DNA from: Amphiura filiformis
Taxonomy: Eukaryota; Echinodermata; Ophiuroidea; Amphilepidida; Amphiuridae
Length of the DNA stretch: 64,000 bases
Assembly: GCF_039555335.1 (NCBI RefSeq)
Contig: NC_092637.1
Location: 8,142,038-8,206,037 of the forward strand
Direction: 5' to 3'
Below are positions 10,921-22,559 of this stretch, piece after piece; within the stretch, counting starts at the first letter, position 1; every line of letters starts with the position of its first letter. A program made the position numbers and the translations under genes. A model generated the notes under the pieces. It was not told the origin of the DNA, did no database searches, and worked only from the letters and a program-made list of their open reading frames with translations.

Positions 10921-11055
10921 AATTCATTTCATCCACCTTCGTCTCTTTACAGTCTATTATAGCATCACAAAATGTTCTTTCTTCAACGCAAGGTCCTTCA
11001 TGTGAACAGGCAAAGTAACCCGGATCGCATATATCTGTTGCTGGTGTAGTTGGAC
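10921..11055 (-). CDS. Fused linker plus LDLa type A exon (pair 8)
   Basis: A 135-bp exon. Its first 24 bp encode PTTPATD, the kind of sequence that elsewhere forms a separate linker exon; then ICDPGYFACS, GPCVEERTFC and DCKETKVDEMNC. It begins with GT to complete the cysteine of the preceding B exon. The intron that separates linker and A exon in the other cassettes is absent. Confidence 0.88.
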
Positions 11056-12046
11056 CTATATCGTAAAAACAGTTTGAGACATTAACTGTATCCATTCCTT
11101 TTTCTTCCCTCAAACTATGGTTAATTATAAGGGAAAATAATAAATTGTCAGGTATCATTTATCAACAATTTCCAGGACTCATTGCGGGGTTGGAAGCAAA
11201 GAAGATTTTTTCAATACCTCTTACTGCAACAAATTTTAATTGTTTTGTATTTAAGCTTTCGCGGAAATTGTGCGTCCTCATCTTGTGGCTCCTTATACTA
11301 TAGGGACATAGGGTCATATTTTTTGACGTCATCAAATTGGATGAGTTCGTACCCATGGTCACAGTATTGTTGGGCTTGAAAAGGTTGTCTGTATAAGGCA
11401 TTGATGTATTTATGAGTCCACAGGAATACATGATGTCACTGAAAGATCGGTACTGGATATATCTATACCAGCATGCCAATCATGCAGGGTATAATGTTAT
11501 CCTTTTGGTTGATTAAACCCTTTGGGCCCCAGGTCAAAAGTCAACCGCCCCAGGGGTCGAAATGTAAATAGATCAGCCCATATGCCCCAAAGCCCCAACA
11601 CTTGTCAAAATAATGGCACTAGAGTGACAAAGTTAATAGATCTACATGCGAGCCAGGACTCATAGGGCACACATATGGGCCCTAACCCGTAGATGAGCCA
11701 ATCACGTCAAGATGTCCGGACGTTTCACAGTTCTTCAGCGCTTAGAGTTGTTAGCACCTGGTAATTTTTAGTATTTACCCCTACTACATACTGCATAATA
11801 CATACATAATACATAGTAAATATGGATTTCATCAGGACAACAGGGAACATTTGGTAGTACGTTATTTCCAATCATAACATCCCTGTTCTATACGTTAGAG
11901 AAGGGCGCAGGGGTGTACATTACAAAAATGAAGATATGGCGTGTTTTTATTGACCCATTTTCAAGGTTTCACAAGAAGGGATGAGTACATGATTTACCAG
12001 TTAATCTGTGGACAAAATTCTATGTCATGAATTTTCGGGAAATATA
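11056..12046. other. Intron, no gene recognised
   Basis: About 1 kb with short chance ORFs on both strands (around 11162-11479). No coding signature, tRNA or clear element. Confidence 0.45.
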
Positions 12047-12118
12047 ATGATATCTTGTCTACAATTAGGATAGTCCTTTTACTAGAAAGGATTATCCATA
12101 TTATAGACATGATATCAT
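12047..12118. repeat. 72-bp imperfect hairpin
   Basis: Arms ATGATATC-TTGTCTA...AGGATAGTCCTTTT and AGAAAGGATTATCC...TAGACA-TGATATCAT are complementary over about 33 bp with a short ACT loop. Confidence 0.8.
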
Positions 12119-12256
12119 CACAGCATTGAATTAAATGCAATTTGAAGAAATGAAATGAAGAAAATATATACTAAGTAACCATTTTACAAGATGTTCATAT
12201 TTATTCCTTAAATTACATGAAGTGATTTAATCGCAGGTGATTGAAATGATATTTAC

Positions 12257-12367
12257 AATCTGTCTCATCGGAGTTATCCCTGCAATCATCATTGCCGTCA
12301 CATATCAGGTCAGGATTGATACACCGTCTGTTAGCACACCGGTAATCGCTGCTCACTGGACATAGAC
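12257..12367 (-). CDS. LDLa type B exon (pair 7)
   Basis: A 111-bp exon encoding [18 protein letters not shown] then [19 protein letters not shown] textbook LDLa repeat, with DGNDDC and DxSDE both intact. Donor GTAAAT. Confidence 0.9.
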
Positions 12368-12404
12368 CTATAATAGGTTTAGAAGAAATTATTGAATGAT
12401 TGGT

Positions 12405-13050
12405 TATATGTAACCGTACACCACGAATGAGCCGTAAAATCGGCCCGGTCAATTTAGTTTCATTTGTGTTTAGAAAATATATATCATAAGCTTTAAAATG
12501 GTATATATATCATTTGACTTCGAAACGATATCCAGAAGCGGGGTTATGGTTTGTTGAACTTTACTCCTTCAATAAAATGGTACCTGTGTCTAATTGTTCT
12601 ACATTGCTGGTAATTAATATCAAACAGTCATAATTGGCGGTCATTTCAAATCATCCCCAAATCAACGAGGTTCAAGAATGTCCTCTCATTGTTACTTGTT
12701 GGTTATACATACCTAGGCAAAATACAATGCTTTGTAACCCACCACTTGAACATTATGTAGCCAAAGCAAAGAAAGACACTCATCAAGATCAATAACATCA
12801 GTTTGAAAAAGGCTTAGCGACCGCAAGCCGAAAGCTCACGTAAGTGAACATTTTTGTTGTGAGAATAGTCATAAATTCATCATTAAAGACTAAATCTATT
12901 TAAAAATTCTATAGACATAGGTATAAGCTTATCATCATCTTCAACAATAAGATTATTGATTGGTTTAAAAGGTGTTTGACTGGCGCTATAAAATGAGATA
13001 CATGAAGCACCAAGTTGAGGTACCTATGAATACGACCTTTGAATGTACGG
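12405..13050. mobile_element. Degraded DNA transposon/MITE, relative of 30,312-30,856
   Basis: In inverted orientation relative to 30312-30856, it shares the terminal block CGAATGAGCCGTAAA(A)TCGGC and internal blocks such as CATAACCCCGCTTCTGGATA (complement) and GGTTATACATACC. The far terminus is eroded. Confidence 0.7.
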
Positions 13051-13672
13051 TCACATATAAATTTAGAGTGTCAATCGAATAAGCTCCACCAACGGTAGGT
13101 CCCGGAGATATGAGCCTAAACAATCTCGTCGATAATGGCAAAGATCTATAACCCACATTTAAGAATCACTACCTAAAAGGTGACTTCGATTTGCTGATAA
13201 AGAAGGGGTTATCTAAAACATGCAAATGTTCTACAGTTAAAAAATACAAGTCAGGTATTAAACACCTTATAAAAGGGTATCATTCTTTGTTATTAATGAC
13301 GCAACTGAACATACAACACGAATCAGTTAAACATGATAAAGACATAGGTTATGTATGTACGGATAGGATACTATATACAAGCTGATCCGAAAATTACCAG
13401 TATATATTTTATTTTGAATTTTGAAAGGGCAACCGAAAATAAATCCAAATGTTGTGACCTGGTGTCTGCACAAAGTAATTCTCCAATTTTCCAGTGCATT
13501 TTTATGTGAAATAATAAATACTGAAACATTACGATTTTTGTTTACATTTTCATAATCAACCGCCTTTGAAAATATTGCTGTAAACATTGCTTCCTTTGTT
13601 TTAACTTCCAAGATCACATTCCACTACAACCGGTCCTCCAAGTGAGAAGGAGTGACTACGTATTTGACTCAC

Positions 13673-13786
13673 AATTTATTTCATCTTTCTTCGTTTCAGT
13701 GCAATCTATAAATGAATCGCAGACATATATCATCTCAAGACATGTTCCATTAGGTGAACAAGAAAAGTAACCCCATGGACAAGGAC
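13673..13786 (-). CDS. LDLa type A exon (pair 7)
   Basis: A 114-bp exon encoding CPWGYFSCSPNGTCLEMIYVC and DCTETKKDEINC. Acceptor TTTACAG, donor GTGAGTC. Preceded in the transcript by the linker at 14628-14696. Confidence 0.88.
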
Positions 13787-13813
13787 CTGTAAACACAGGG
13801 GAAAAGATATTAA

Positions 13814-14309
13814 GGGATGGGGAATGAACGTTTGGACAGTATTTATTGTGGGACATTAGAGCATATCAGACATATCGAATTGCATTCTGAATACGAAGAA
13901 TGTCATTATGATATCAAATAATTTTGATTTTTTTGAAATTCGCAATGTAATACACATTTTATGGCAAATGATAAAAAATTGATATTTTTGATATTTAACA
14001 GTACTCAAAGTAAACTTTATAAATCTGATGATTTATACTTAAAGTGTATGTAGGTGGGATGAAAAGCCGACGATCAATTGTAAGTTTTGACCTTTTCCCA
14101 AAACACAAAAAAAATTAGGTCTTTTTGGGGAAAAAATCCATATCTTTTCCTTCCAGCTACATACACTTTAAGAATATATCATTAGATTTATAAAATTTGA
14201 TATCAGAAAGACATTCTTCGTATTCAGATTGCAATTCGATATGTCTGATGTGCTCTCATGTCCCACAAAAGATACTTTCGAAACGCTCAAAACGCTCATT
14301 CCAGATACC
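13814..14309. mobile_element. Foldback MITE with TTAA target duplication (copy 1)
   Basis: A whole-element palindrome. The left arm begins GGGATGGGGAATGAACG and the right arm ends CGCTCATTCCAGATACC, flanked by TTAA at 13810-13813 and 14310-14313. Inner arms share AAGTGTATGTAG(G/C)TGG. It is inserted just beside the type A exon at 13673-13786. TTAA duplications are known for piggyBac and Kolobok superfamilies; superfamily not determined. Confidence 0.85.
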
Positions 14310-14627
14310 TTAAGACATGCAGTTTTTTATTGAAAACATTTAGAGATATAGTTTGATCAGCTTATAATCAGCAAGAATTGTTAGGCTTTTACCACTACAC
14401 CGAAAAGTAGAAAAAGAGTGATATAGTTACCCTTTATTGTGCGTGTTAAATAAAGTAGACATATCGGTCTTGAATTAATAATTCCTGATACAATTCCCGA
14501 AATTAAATATTATTGATATTGTTCCGCGATGTTATAAGGCCCACCGATTACGAGCTGATCAACTATTCGTGAACAAGACATTTATACATTTTAAAAGGAT
14601 AACAGTAGTTTCAAAAGGAGTGCATAC

Positions 14628-14696
14628 CTTCAGTTATCATGGGTAAAGATGTGGTAGTTGGCGATTTCGTTGTCGTAGGCACTGGTGTGGTTGGAC
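14628..14696 (-). CDS. Thr-rich linker exon
   Basis: A 69-bp exon (acceptor CAAG, donor GTATGC) encoding PTTPVPTTTKSPTTTSLPMI then TE. Starts with GT to complete the cysteine of the type B exon at 16034-16144. Confidence 0.75.
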
Positions 14697-14879
14697 CTTG
14701 ATTGAAAACAGAAAATATTATTCCCGTATCGCAATATCGAAGTACAAAAATCCATTTCAAACATCTTCCCCATTAACTTAATACAAATGAACTAGTCTAT
14801 ATATAGTAAATCGATCAAACATAGTCAAAATATCAATGCAAGTACAGTCTGCCACATGGTCGACGGAAACGAAATGAAC

Positions 14880-15096
14880 ACCTGAGCGCAATGTATACAC
14901 TAAAGTTGCGTATAGTTTGGTAATGTTTTATAAATGTTCACAGGGGCCAAAACAAATCTTTCACAACCTTTCATGATGTTTTCACCCTGGAATATGTATT
15001 AAACATGATAAAACCTTAAGAAACAATACATAACTTTAGTGTATACATATTGAAGGGCCAAGTGGACTTACTTACGGTCTTCTTGCGCTCAGGTCT
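14880..15096. mobile_element. 217-bp foldback element
   Basis: The ends ACCTGAGCGCA and TGCGCTCAGGT are inverted, and the next blocks (TATACACTAAAGTT and AACTTTAGTGTATA) are also complementary. No ORF. Confidence 0.75.
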
Positions 15097-15134
15097 TTAA
15101 ATACTTCACAAAAATAACGCAGCCATTACAAACA

Positions 15135-15448
15135 CAATATTATAACATAGAAAGACAGGACATTTATGATCGGGCATTTTAATACCCCATTAACAACACA
15201 GTAGCGCTTTTAAAGACAAACCCTGAATTTAAAAATTGCCGTACATTGTGTTGATTTGAATCCAGCGCGAGATAATGGCAGGTTTTACATGTCGCAATGA
15301 TTGCGTTTAATAACATTGATCGCTGTAAAAATTCAGGGTTCTGTCCTTTAAAATACTGCTATGTTGTTAATATTAAACGAAATAGGACGAATGGGGTATC
15401 GAAATGCGCGTAAATAAACCATCTGTCTTTCTATGTTAAAATATTGTG
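15135..15448. mobile_element. About 310-bp foldback element
   Basis: Arms CAATATTATAACATAGAAAG and CTTTCTATGTTAAAATATTG, continuing inward to AACCCTGAATTT and AAATTCAGGGTT (imperfect), make most of the segment self-complementary. Confidence 0.75.
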
Positions 15449-16033
15449 ATATGATTAATAGTTCTGAAGCTATAGACACGCGGGATTAGGTCAGCTAGTG
15501 TTTCGAAACTGCCACTGCGAAATCCAGCGTGGCGGTACTCTAAACTTGAGACGAGATACACTGTATTATTAATATACTTCAAAGCAACCTCGTAATAATA
15601 ATAACAATCGTTAAATTTGATTTTTGAGTTAGAACATTCATCACGTATTAATTAGTATTCTACATGTATTTTTAAGTTATAGTATATCTACGAGTATGCC
15701 GTCGGTTAGGCTTTAAAAATAAGTTGACTTGCCCTTATAGACCGACCCAAAAATCTGAAAAACAGGGTCACCTAAAATCGACCGACCGACCTAGGTGTTG
15801 CCACCTATTGGGCAAGTCAACAATTTTTTTCGAAGCCTTATCACAGTACCGGTGCAGCCGTTCCCTGTGAGAGTGGTCGAGCTTTCGTCAGATGTGTCTC
15901 TGACTTCATCAGGACTGAAGAAAAGTTTAAAAAGCCGAAGTATGTACATGTGTAGGTAATGTGTTTTTGTTGCGACATTTCATTCAACGGTAATTGAAAT
16001 AGAGAATACGTAATTATTGTAAGATTATCTTAC

Positions 16034-16144
16034 AATCTATCTCATCGGACATATCTCCGCAGTTATCTCTTCCATTACACTTGAGACGAGGATTAATACA
16101 CCTTAAGTTAGCACATCGGAAATGGTTCGTATTTTGGCATGGAC
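16034..16144 (-). CDS. LDLa type B exon (pair 6)
   Basis: A 111-bp exon encoding CQNTNHFRCANLRCINPRLKC then NGRDNCGDMSDEIDC. Acidic box present as D-x-S-DE. Acceptor TTTAG, donor GTAAGAT. Confidence 0.88.
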
Positions 16145-16739
16145 CTAAAGAGACAGGAACAGAATGACATGTAATATTAATAGAGTGTGTGTTATCACAA
16201 CATACATGTAGAGTAAATCCTACATACATAACAAATATATGTTATAAACGTGTTGGGGTGGTTTGGTTCTGGTCAAATATTTGATAGCATTTAAAACGGT
16301 GGTTGACAACGGGGAAACATGATTGAATCTCTAAATTACAAATATACCATCACCTAAATCTGTAAAAAGGACGAAGTAAACAGGGTTATGGGATTGGAAC
16401 ATAATTAAACAAAACTGCTAATAACTGGTTATATCATATTAATGCAGTGTGTTAATTATAATTTGCATATTGTAATGCCCCCTCGTCCTTGTACAGAATC
16501 TATGACCAGATCATCTCAAAACGGCAACCTACAAATGTGGCAACACCATCACAGCCACCAAGAACTGCCGACAAACACTACAGTCATTGCTGAGTGAACA
16601 AGGAACCGAAATATATTTAGTGAGTACTTTAATTTTTATTGGATCTGTACCAGAACTCATTTAATTTGACTTTGAACGATCCTGGTGAATCTCATCAATA
16701 ATACTATAATCATTTTGGGAACATAAACTGAAAACTCAC

Positions 16740-16853
16740 AATTTTTTTCATCTGCCTTTGTATCTTTGCAATCTGGTAAAGAGTCGCAAACATTTGTATT
16801 TGAAATGCACGGTCCGTCATCTGAACAGGCAAACTCGTCTTCATTACATGAAC
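16740..16853 (-). CDS. LDLa type A exon (pair 6)
   Basis: A 114-bp exon encoding CNEDEFACSDDGPCISNTNVC and DSLPDCKDTKADEKNC. It begins with GT and follows the B exon at 17134-17244 directly. No separate Thr linker is visible between 16854 and 17133, so this cassette seems to have lost its linker. Confidence 0.87.
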
Positions 16854-17133
16854 CTAGGATAAATAATAGGTTCTATTGAACGTGTTGGTTTATTTCGTAT
16901 CTTTTAAATTGTGACAGTTTGGAGATTAGAGAATCATACAGTAAACAATATTACAGGGTGAAGAAACAACGCATTCATGGTATTTATGCTCCTCGGCAGA
17001 CGTACAGATGCGGTTCTAATACTTTCGATCTTTGGCAATTTATTATTTTGCGTACAGCGACGATATTTATAATACACATAGTTTTTTCAAAAGTTCTGAA
17101 AAAGTACAAGAAATGGGTTCTAAACCATCTTAC

Positions 17134-17244
17134 AATTTCTCTCATCTGATTTATCGCCACAATCGTCAACCTCATTGCATATCAGGTCAGGATCAATACA
17201 TCGTACGTTATCACATCGGAAATAAGTTTCGTTTTTACATGAAC
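17134..17244 (-). CDS. LDLa type B exon (pair 5)
   Basis: A 111-bp exon encoding [21 protein letters not shown] then [15 protein letters not shown]. Six cysteines in B spacing; acceptor ACAG, donor GTAAGATGG. Confidence 0.88.
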
Positions 17245-17988
17245 CTGTATGGATTTGAATGAAATTAATATTTATACAAATTCATGATTTGTTTTGTCAA
17301 TGTTGAATGACAGGTCATAGTGCATTTTTATGGTAAGATGCATGTCATGAAGCTGCTACAGATTTAAATGTACTAGCAACAATCCTCGTGAATGCAGTAA
17401 AAGTAAAAATAATTTCTCATTGACAAAATGAAAGAACACATCAGCACTTAAAAGTATGAATCTTTGTTAAAATATGCGTTGCGGCAAGGGTTCAAAACTC
17501 ATCGATCCAACATTTACACTTATTAGGTCACGTTTTGAAACACTTTGTACCTGTCGCTAGCGGTGAATGTAACCCTTTTCCTAGATCCTGACTCCTTACC
17601 ATAAAACACTAAAAGTATTAAGGATATTCCAAAGAGTTTCCAAAGACGTAGAGTGATCTTTATTGCTTAACAAATTGTAGCAACTTTCGATAAAGTTTAC
17701 AGTTTCTGCCAGAGAAGAACGGCAGTTGTTTACATATTGAGAGCATGCACGGAAGTGGAGTTCTGATTGGCTGATTTAATCGTCTGATAATCTGATCTGA
17801 TAATCTGGTCAAGTATGCGTCAAAATGTTGGTCGGCGCAAACAAAGCTCCGCGTGTGTCGCTCATTAACAGGGCGCTCGCGTCAATGTGAGTAAGGGACT
17901 GCTGTTCTTCTCTGAAACTGAGTGTAGTCAAAAATTATTCCAAAGATAAAACACGCATGCGTTTTTAATGCTTTATTATATGACTCAC

Positions 17989-18102
17989 AATACAATTCAT
18001 CTTCATATGTTTCTTCGCAATCTATCAACTCGTCACAGACAAATATGTTTTCAATGCATTGTCCACCAGGTGAGCATTCAAAATAACCCTCACGGCAAGA
18101 AT
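17989..18102 (-). CDS. LDLa type A exon (pair 5)
   Basis: A 114-bp exon encoding CREGYFECSPGGQCIENIFVC and DELIDCEETYEDELYC. Acceptor TTTTTAG, donor GTGAGTC. G|AT (Asp) is completed from the linker at 18225-18293. Confidence 0.88.
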
Positions 18103-18224
18103 CTAAAAAGAAAGAAAATGAAGAAGAAAAACAAATCAGCTGTGAACACTTATCAAGGAAGTGAACACAATCTTCGTGAAATTAATGAAGACACTTTAAA
18201 GTATTTATTTAAGGTCAAAATTAC

Positions 18225-18293
18225 CTGAATCAGTTGTCATGAACACCTCTGTGGAACTTGGTAGCGCTGTCGAAACCATGGGCGTTGTTTGAC
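18225..18293 (-). CDS. Ser/Thr-rich linker exon
   Basis: A 69-bp exon (acceptor TTTAG, donor GTAATT) encoding QTTPMVSTALPSSTEVFMTT then DS. Starts with GT, as expected after a type B exon (19544-19654). Confidence 0.72.
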
Positions 18294-18516
18294 CTAAATT
18301 GAGTAAAGTCGAATGTTACTCTCGTGTAAAAGGTAAAAGTTCAGTTTGGAAGATACATAATCGCATTTAGACATAATTAGCTATTAAACTATAAATGCCT
18401 AGCCAATTTTTAGCCTCAAAATGTGACCTTAGTAAAATGGCGATACTCACAAGAAATAAAGAGCTAAATTTATTTGCACGTGAGATCATTGATTCCGAAG
18501 GTTTAAACTGACATTA

Positions 18517-19290
18517 TTATAATTCCAGTGAATATCGTAATATGAATGAGTTTAACTTCAGCACTACACTATTTTTCACGCACCTGCAAGGTTTACTTTT
18601 GCAGATGGTGATGCTGTAGTTACCATGGTTACCATCCTGTCTACAGTCGGGAGAGTCCTTTCTGATGATCCCGCCGATGATGTTGTCATGTGATTGACAG
18701 AACGACGTCATGGAAGGACGTCTGACGTTGCACTACCCCTGAGCATCAGTACGTTATCCCAAATAGGGTGTGGATACTTTGTCACGATTTAGTCTTGGTT
18801 TCTGGGCCCTTTTATGGATCACTTCAAGAACCTTGCGTGAAAAATCTTACTGCTCCCGTTCAAAAACGTTTCCCAAAACAATTTGGTGATATTTTGATCT
18901 AACAACATGTTCTCGGACGGCTGATTTGGAATTACCAACAGAGAATTTGTGTTCTTTAGCTTTTTTTCTCTAGCCTCCTGTCAGATCCTCCCATTAACCA
19001 TGCATCACAATTAGCTCAGGTAATTTCATATATTTCATTCTCAGACTGTTGTTTATTTTATTTTTTTATTTATTAGACTCTGTCTTGACTTTAGTAGATC
19101 ATTACGACATCATAACTTCAAAACGTCCTTCTAAGGCGTCATTCTGTAAATCACATTGCGTCATCATCAGCAAGGACGGTCCAGGTTGTAGACAAGACAG
19201 TATAACACCACAGTACCTCCATGTGCTAGTCGACCTAGCGAAACGTTCCAGATAAGCAAAAATGTAGTGTTAAAGTTAAATTCTTTATTC
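18517..19290 (-). mobile_element. Short Penelope-like remnant with inverted ends
   Basis: The arms 18530-18722 and about 19120-19285 are imperfect inverted repeats of one another (shared blocks include CGTCATTCTGT.AATCACA and GTAGACA(A/G)GA). Between them, minus-strand frames give a decayed Penelope C-terminal tail ('SKSAVREHVV', then 'KVLEVIHKRAQKPRLNRD'). The inverted-end layout matches the complete element at 43,638-45,915, but RT and the GIY-YIG core are gone. Confidence 0.7.
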
Positions 19291-19543
19291 ATAATATAAA
19301 CTGTTTTGAAATTTGTATTTCCCAATAGAATGGTCCAAAAACGAGTCTATTTATATAATACTAATTATCTGATTGAAATGTGAACGGATGTTGATGATTT
19401 ATGCACCATTTTAAAGAAGACACTTTAGGTTTTTTGAATCTTTAAGAAAATTTCAATTTTACTGACGAAGTTATAAACTTCTCGATTCCACAGTGCCTGT
19501 TTTATTGAGATATCATGTAGAGATACAAATACAATCAGCTTAC

Positions 19544-19654
19544 AATTTGCCTCATCTGAGTTGTCGCCACATTCATCTTTCCCATTGCAGAACAGTTCAG
19601 GAGCAATACACCGTGAGTTAGAACACCGGCGATCGCCTTCTTTTGGACATGCAC
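19544..19654 (-). CDS. LDLa type B exon (pair 4)
   Basis: A 111-bp exon encoding CPKEGDRRCSNSRCIAPELFC then [15 protein letters not shown]. The Asp before C5 is Glu. Acceptor ACAAG, donor GTAAGC. Confidence 0.88.
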
Positions 19655-19882
19655 CTTGTTTAGTAAAAGTATATACATAAGTTGTTATATTGTTGTGGTT
19701 TGTACAAGTTTTATGCTTAAATGTATCTGCTTACTGTTCAATTGACTCTTCCAGTGATAAGAACGATGGCGTGATTCCAACTATATGATCATATTTTATA
19801 AACGTTTACTCAGACAAAAATATACAAAGAAAAAGCAAAATGCGACTTTACTTATAAATCGCCCAAAGATACAATAAATTAT

Positions 19883-20021
19883 TGACCTTTTCGGTAAATC
19901 GACTTGCGCAGTAACGATGTTCGATAAACGATTTTCGCATCGGCGCAGATGGGCGTGACCTCAAATGACGACATCTCAGATGTACTCGCAAAACCTTATG
20001 AGTTTTACCGAAAAGGTTAAT
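19883..20021. mobile_element. Small MITE with GACCTTTTCGGTAAA ends
   Basis: Terminal inverted repeats TTGACCTTTTCGGTAAA and TTTACCGAAAAGGTTAA bound about 140 bp; a TTA duplication is possible. No ORF. Confidence 0.65.
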
Positions 20022-20152
20022 TGTACATCTTTCAGTGAGCAAAAAGGTCATCAGGTCAATGAGATACCATTGTATTTCGTAAACAGTGGGTCTGGTTCGT
20101 TTGTCCATAGATTTGAAATTTGTCACAGTTTAGCCTCAATATTTATACTTAC

Positions 20153-20266
20153 AATATATTTCATCTAGAGCTGATCCCATGCAATCTGGAATGCCATCAC
20201 ACACTTGTATATCTTCTATGCATGATCCATTATATGAACAGGCAGAGTAACCGTTATCGCAAACAC
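20153..20266 (-). CDS. LDLa type A exon (pair 4)
   Basis: A 114-bp exon encoding CDNGYSACSYNGSCIEDIQVC and DGIPDCMGSALDEIYC. The usual E/K-T-K stretch is GSAL here. Acceptor GCAG, donor GTAAGT. Confidence 0.87.
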
Positions 20267-20387
20267 CTGCTAGAGAAGAGATATATTTTAAGGTCACGCT
20301 GAGTGAGAAATTATGATTAGCAATCATTAGAATTAGAATTCTACATCAGGGCGAAAACGTAACAAATATTTGGAAATCGTAACGTAC

Positions 20388-20429
20388 CTGTAGTGGTTGG
20401 TTCTATCGTAACCCTTGGCGTGGTGGGGC
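20388..20429 (-). CDS. Short Thr/Pro linker exon
   Basis: A 42-bp exon (acceptor TTTAG, donor GTACGT) encoding PTTPRVTIEPTTT. It starts with GC, not GT, still giving a cysteine codon (T|GC) with the preceding B exon. Confidence 0.7.
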
Positions 20430-20988
20430 CTAAATTGAAAATAAATGAGTTGAACTTTTCACAATATTATAAGCACAACAATTATTTTCAGGATTATACG
20501 CGTCGTCATCGGTTCATTGCCGAAATTTCCATTACCCCTGAATAATTAATTTCTCGGTTTTCCTTCACCCGGGGTTAAGAGACATATACATTTTGGAGCT
20601 CAAACATTATTTATGTTTGATAGTTTTCATATTTAATGTTGTAACGTCACATCGGCACCGTCTGTACACCGAAAAGGACATAATTATTTTGTTTGGCTCT
20701 TTACATTATTACAGATACCTTATATATTTGAATTAAAGGCATGACCCCGAACAACCTGAAAAATCATTGAAATTACGGTCGCGAACAAACTGAAAACAAA
20801 TGAAAATTGCTTATAGAAAATGCGAATTTCGCATGTTTTACTATTTATAATTGTGTCTCTTTATTCAAGATTCAAGATTTTAACAAAATTAATAAATGGC
20901 ATAATTCCGAATCTAACATCATGTCGCGTAGGTATGGTTTATTGCCCATAAATCTTTTGAAAGAGATTATCAAAAACGAATAACTTAC

Positions 20989-21099
20989 AATTAGTCTCAT
21001 CTGAGTTATCGTCACAATCATCATTCCCGTTACACGTCAGATCAGGAGCAATACATCGTATGTTGGCACACCGGAAATAGCCCTCCATTGAACATCGAC
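20989..21099 (-). CDS. LDLa type B exon (pair 3)
   Basis: A 111-bp exon encoding CSMEGYFRCANIRCIAPDLTC then [15 protein letters not shown]. Acceptor TATAG, donor GTAAGTT. Confidence 0.9.
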
Positions 21100-22080
21100 C
21101 TATATCATGTATTGTGTTTGAGTTCAACTTCAAAATAGTATTTTATAAAACTATAGAATTGTTACAAACTGACATAACAATGGGCAAGCATCTTAATTGC
21201 TCATACAAATAATACATGCACACAGGTTGCCACAAACAAGTGTACACAATTTAGAAACTAGTATTCCGGGCTAGTATTAGGCAAACATGTCACTTACTGA
21301 TTGTATTTAATTTTTCTTGGTCGTCAAGGTAATTTAAAAGCTACTACATAAGCTTCGTTTCAATAAAATCGCTGGTCTGAAAGCGAAGATAAAAGCCAAT
21401 TGTGTAAAGTAGTCCTAAAACAGCCTGGACCAACTTCCGTGTCTTTGTGTATCAAAAGTGACTGATTTGAGTAGAATCATGCACCACCTGTCTGTGCTCA
21501 TAAGATGGGTAATTTTAAACAATGGTACATTTGAAGTGGTATTTTAATTGATAAATTTGAAATAAATATCATATTATTTATTTACCAATGTCAATTAAAG
21601 GCCCATTCAGTGATTTGCTCATCTGGACGATAGTAAAAGTCATCAGAATTTTTGGTACCTTTGTCATTGTCATAGCCCGCTAGTGGCTCAGCCGAAAGCC
21701 GTGTATTTAAGACAAAATAAAGCATTTACATGTAATCTGTAATTTATTTTCTGTCAGTATATAAATTAGCTACACGTATTTGAATATGGGGCTTCAACTT
21801 CGTCAATACTGCCGTTTTCTTTTCTTTTTTGCCAAATTTTTCATCTCAAAAGTACCTAATGACAACTTGAATGACTTATCCTTCACTTTTAAGCAACTTA
21901 TAAACAATTTAAGTTTTTTACACTTGCGCTGGGATCACAGAATAGGTCTTTCTTTAAGAAAAAAGAAAGAAAAACGTTTGCTTTTGTTGTGAAATATGTG
22001 ACGATAATCACGGAAGTTCATTTAACGCTTTTCAAACTTGATACTTGTGAACATGGCAAAAAGTGGCCCAACTCGGGCTA
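21100..22080. other. Intron, nothing recognised
   Basis: About 1 kb of AT-rich sequence without a coding signature or a clear repeat boundary. Confidence 0.4.
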
Positions 22081-22206
22081 TTAAGTAAGATTGGTCATAG
22101 GATTTGAACCTAAAATATTTTGTTTTTCGAAAAATCATTTTTATTGTTACAGTCTGTAGTTACAGTAGAGAGGCCACATCGGTCTATCTACTAGTTAAGG
22201 TTTTCG
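22080..22206 (-). mobile_element. SINE fragment (same family as 32,297-32,580)
   Basis: Shares GAGAGGCCACATCGGTCTAT and a following AGTTAAGGTTTTCG.GCAT block with 32302-32345. It also has a B-box-like GGATTTGAACCT block. The A-box part is missing. Confidence 0.6.
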
Positions 22207-22229
22207 TGCATCAGTTTTAGACAAAGGTG

Positions 22230-22284
22230 CCAGCCGGGTTAAAATTAATCATAAAAGTTTCATCATTCTGCTTAACCCGGCTGG
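22230..22284. repeat. GC-rich hairpin
   Basis: CCAGCCGGGTTAA at 22230-22242 and its exact complement TTAACCCGGCTGG at 22272-22284 form a 13-bp perfect stem with a 29-bp loop. Confidence 0.9.
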
Positions 22285-22559
22285 TATTTCTGAAAAGTGA
22301 TGTGAGCTGAGATATTTGTGTTGAAAATTTTTTTAAACCAAAAATGCCAAATATTAAAACAGATATTACTTTGAAAGTAAATATAGCATGAACTTCATGT
22401 TTGCTGTGGAAAATACATGTCACATGTGTATTCAATATTTGTTAACAAAAAAGTTTCGTCTGTATATCTTTGGGTGAAATGCATTATTTTGATGATTTTG
22501 TTCAATTTTGACCAAAACATTTACATGGTAAAAATAGAATTTAAAAAAATTAAAATATT

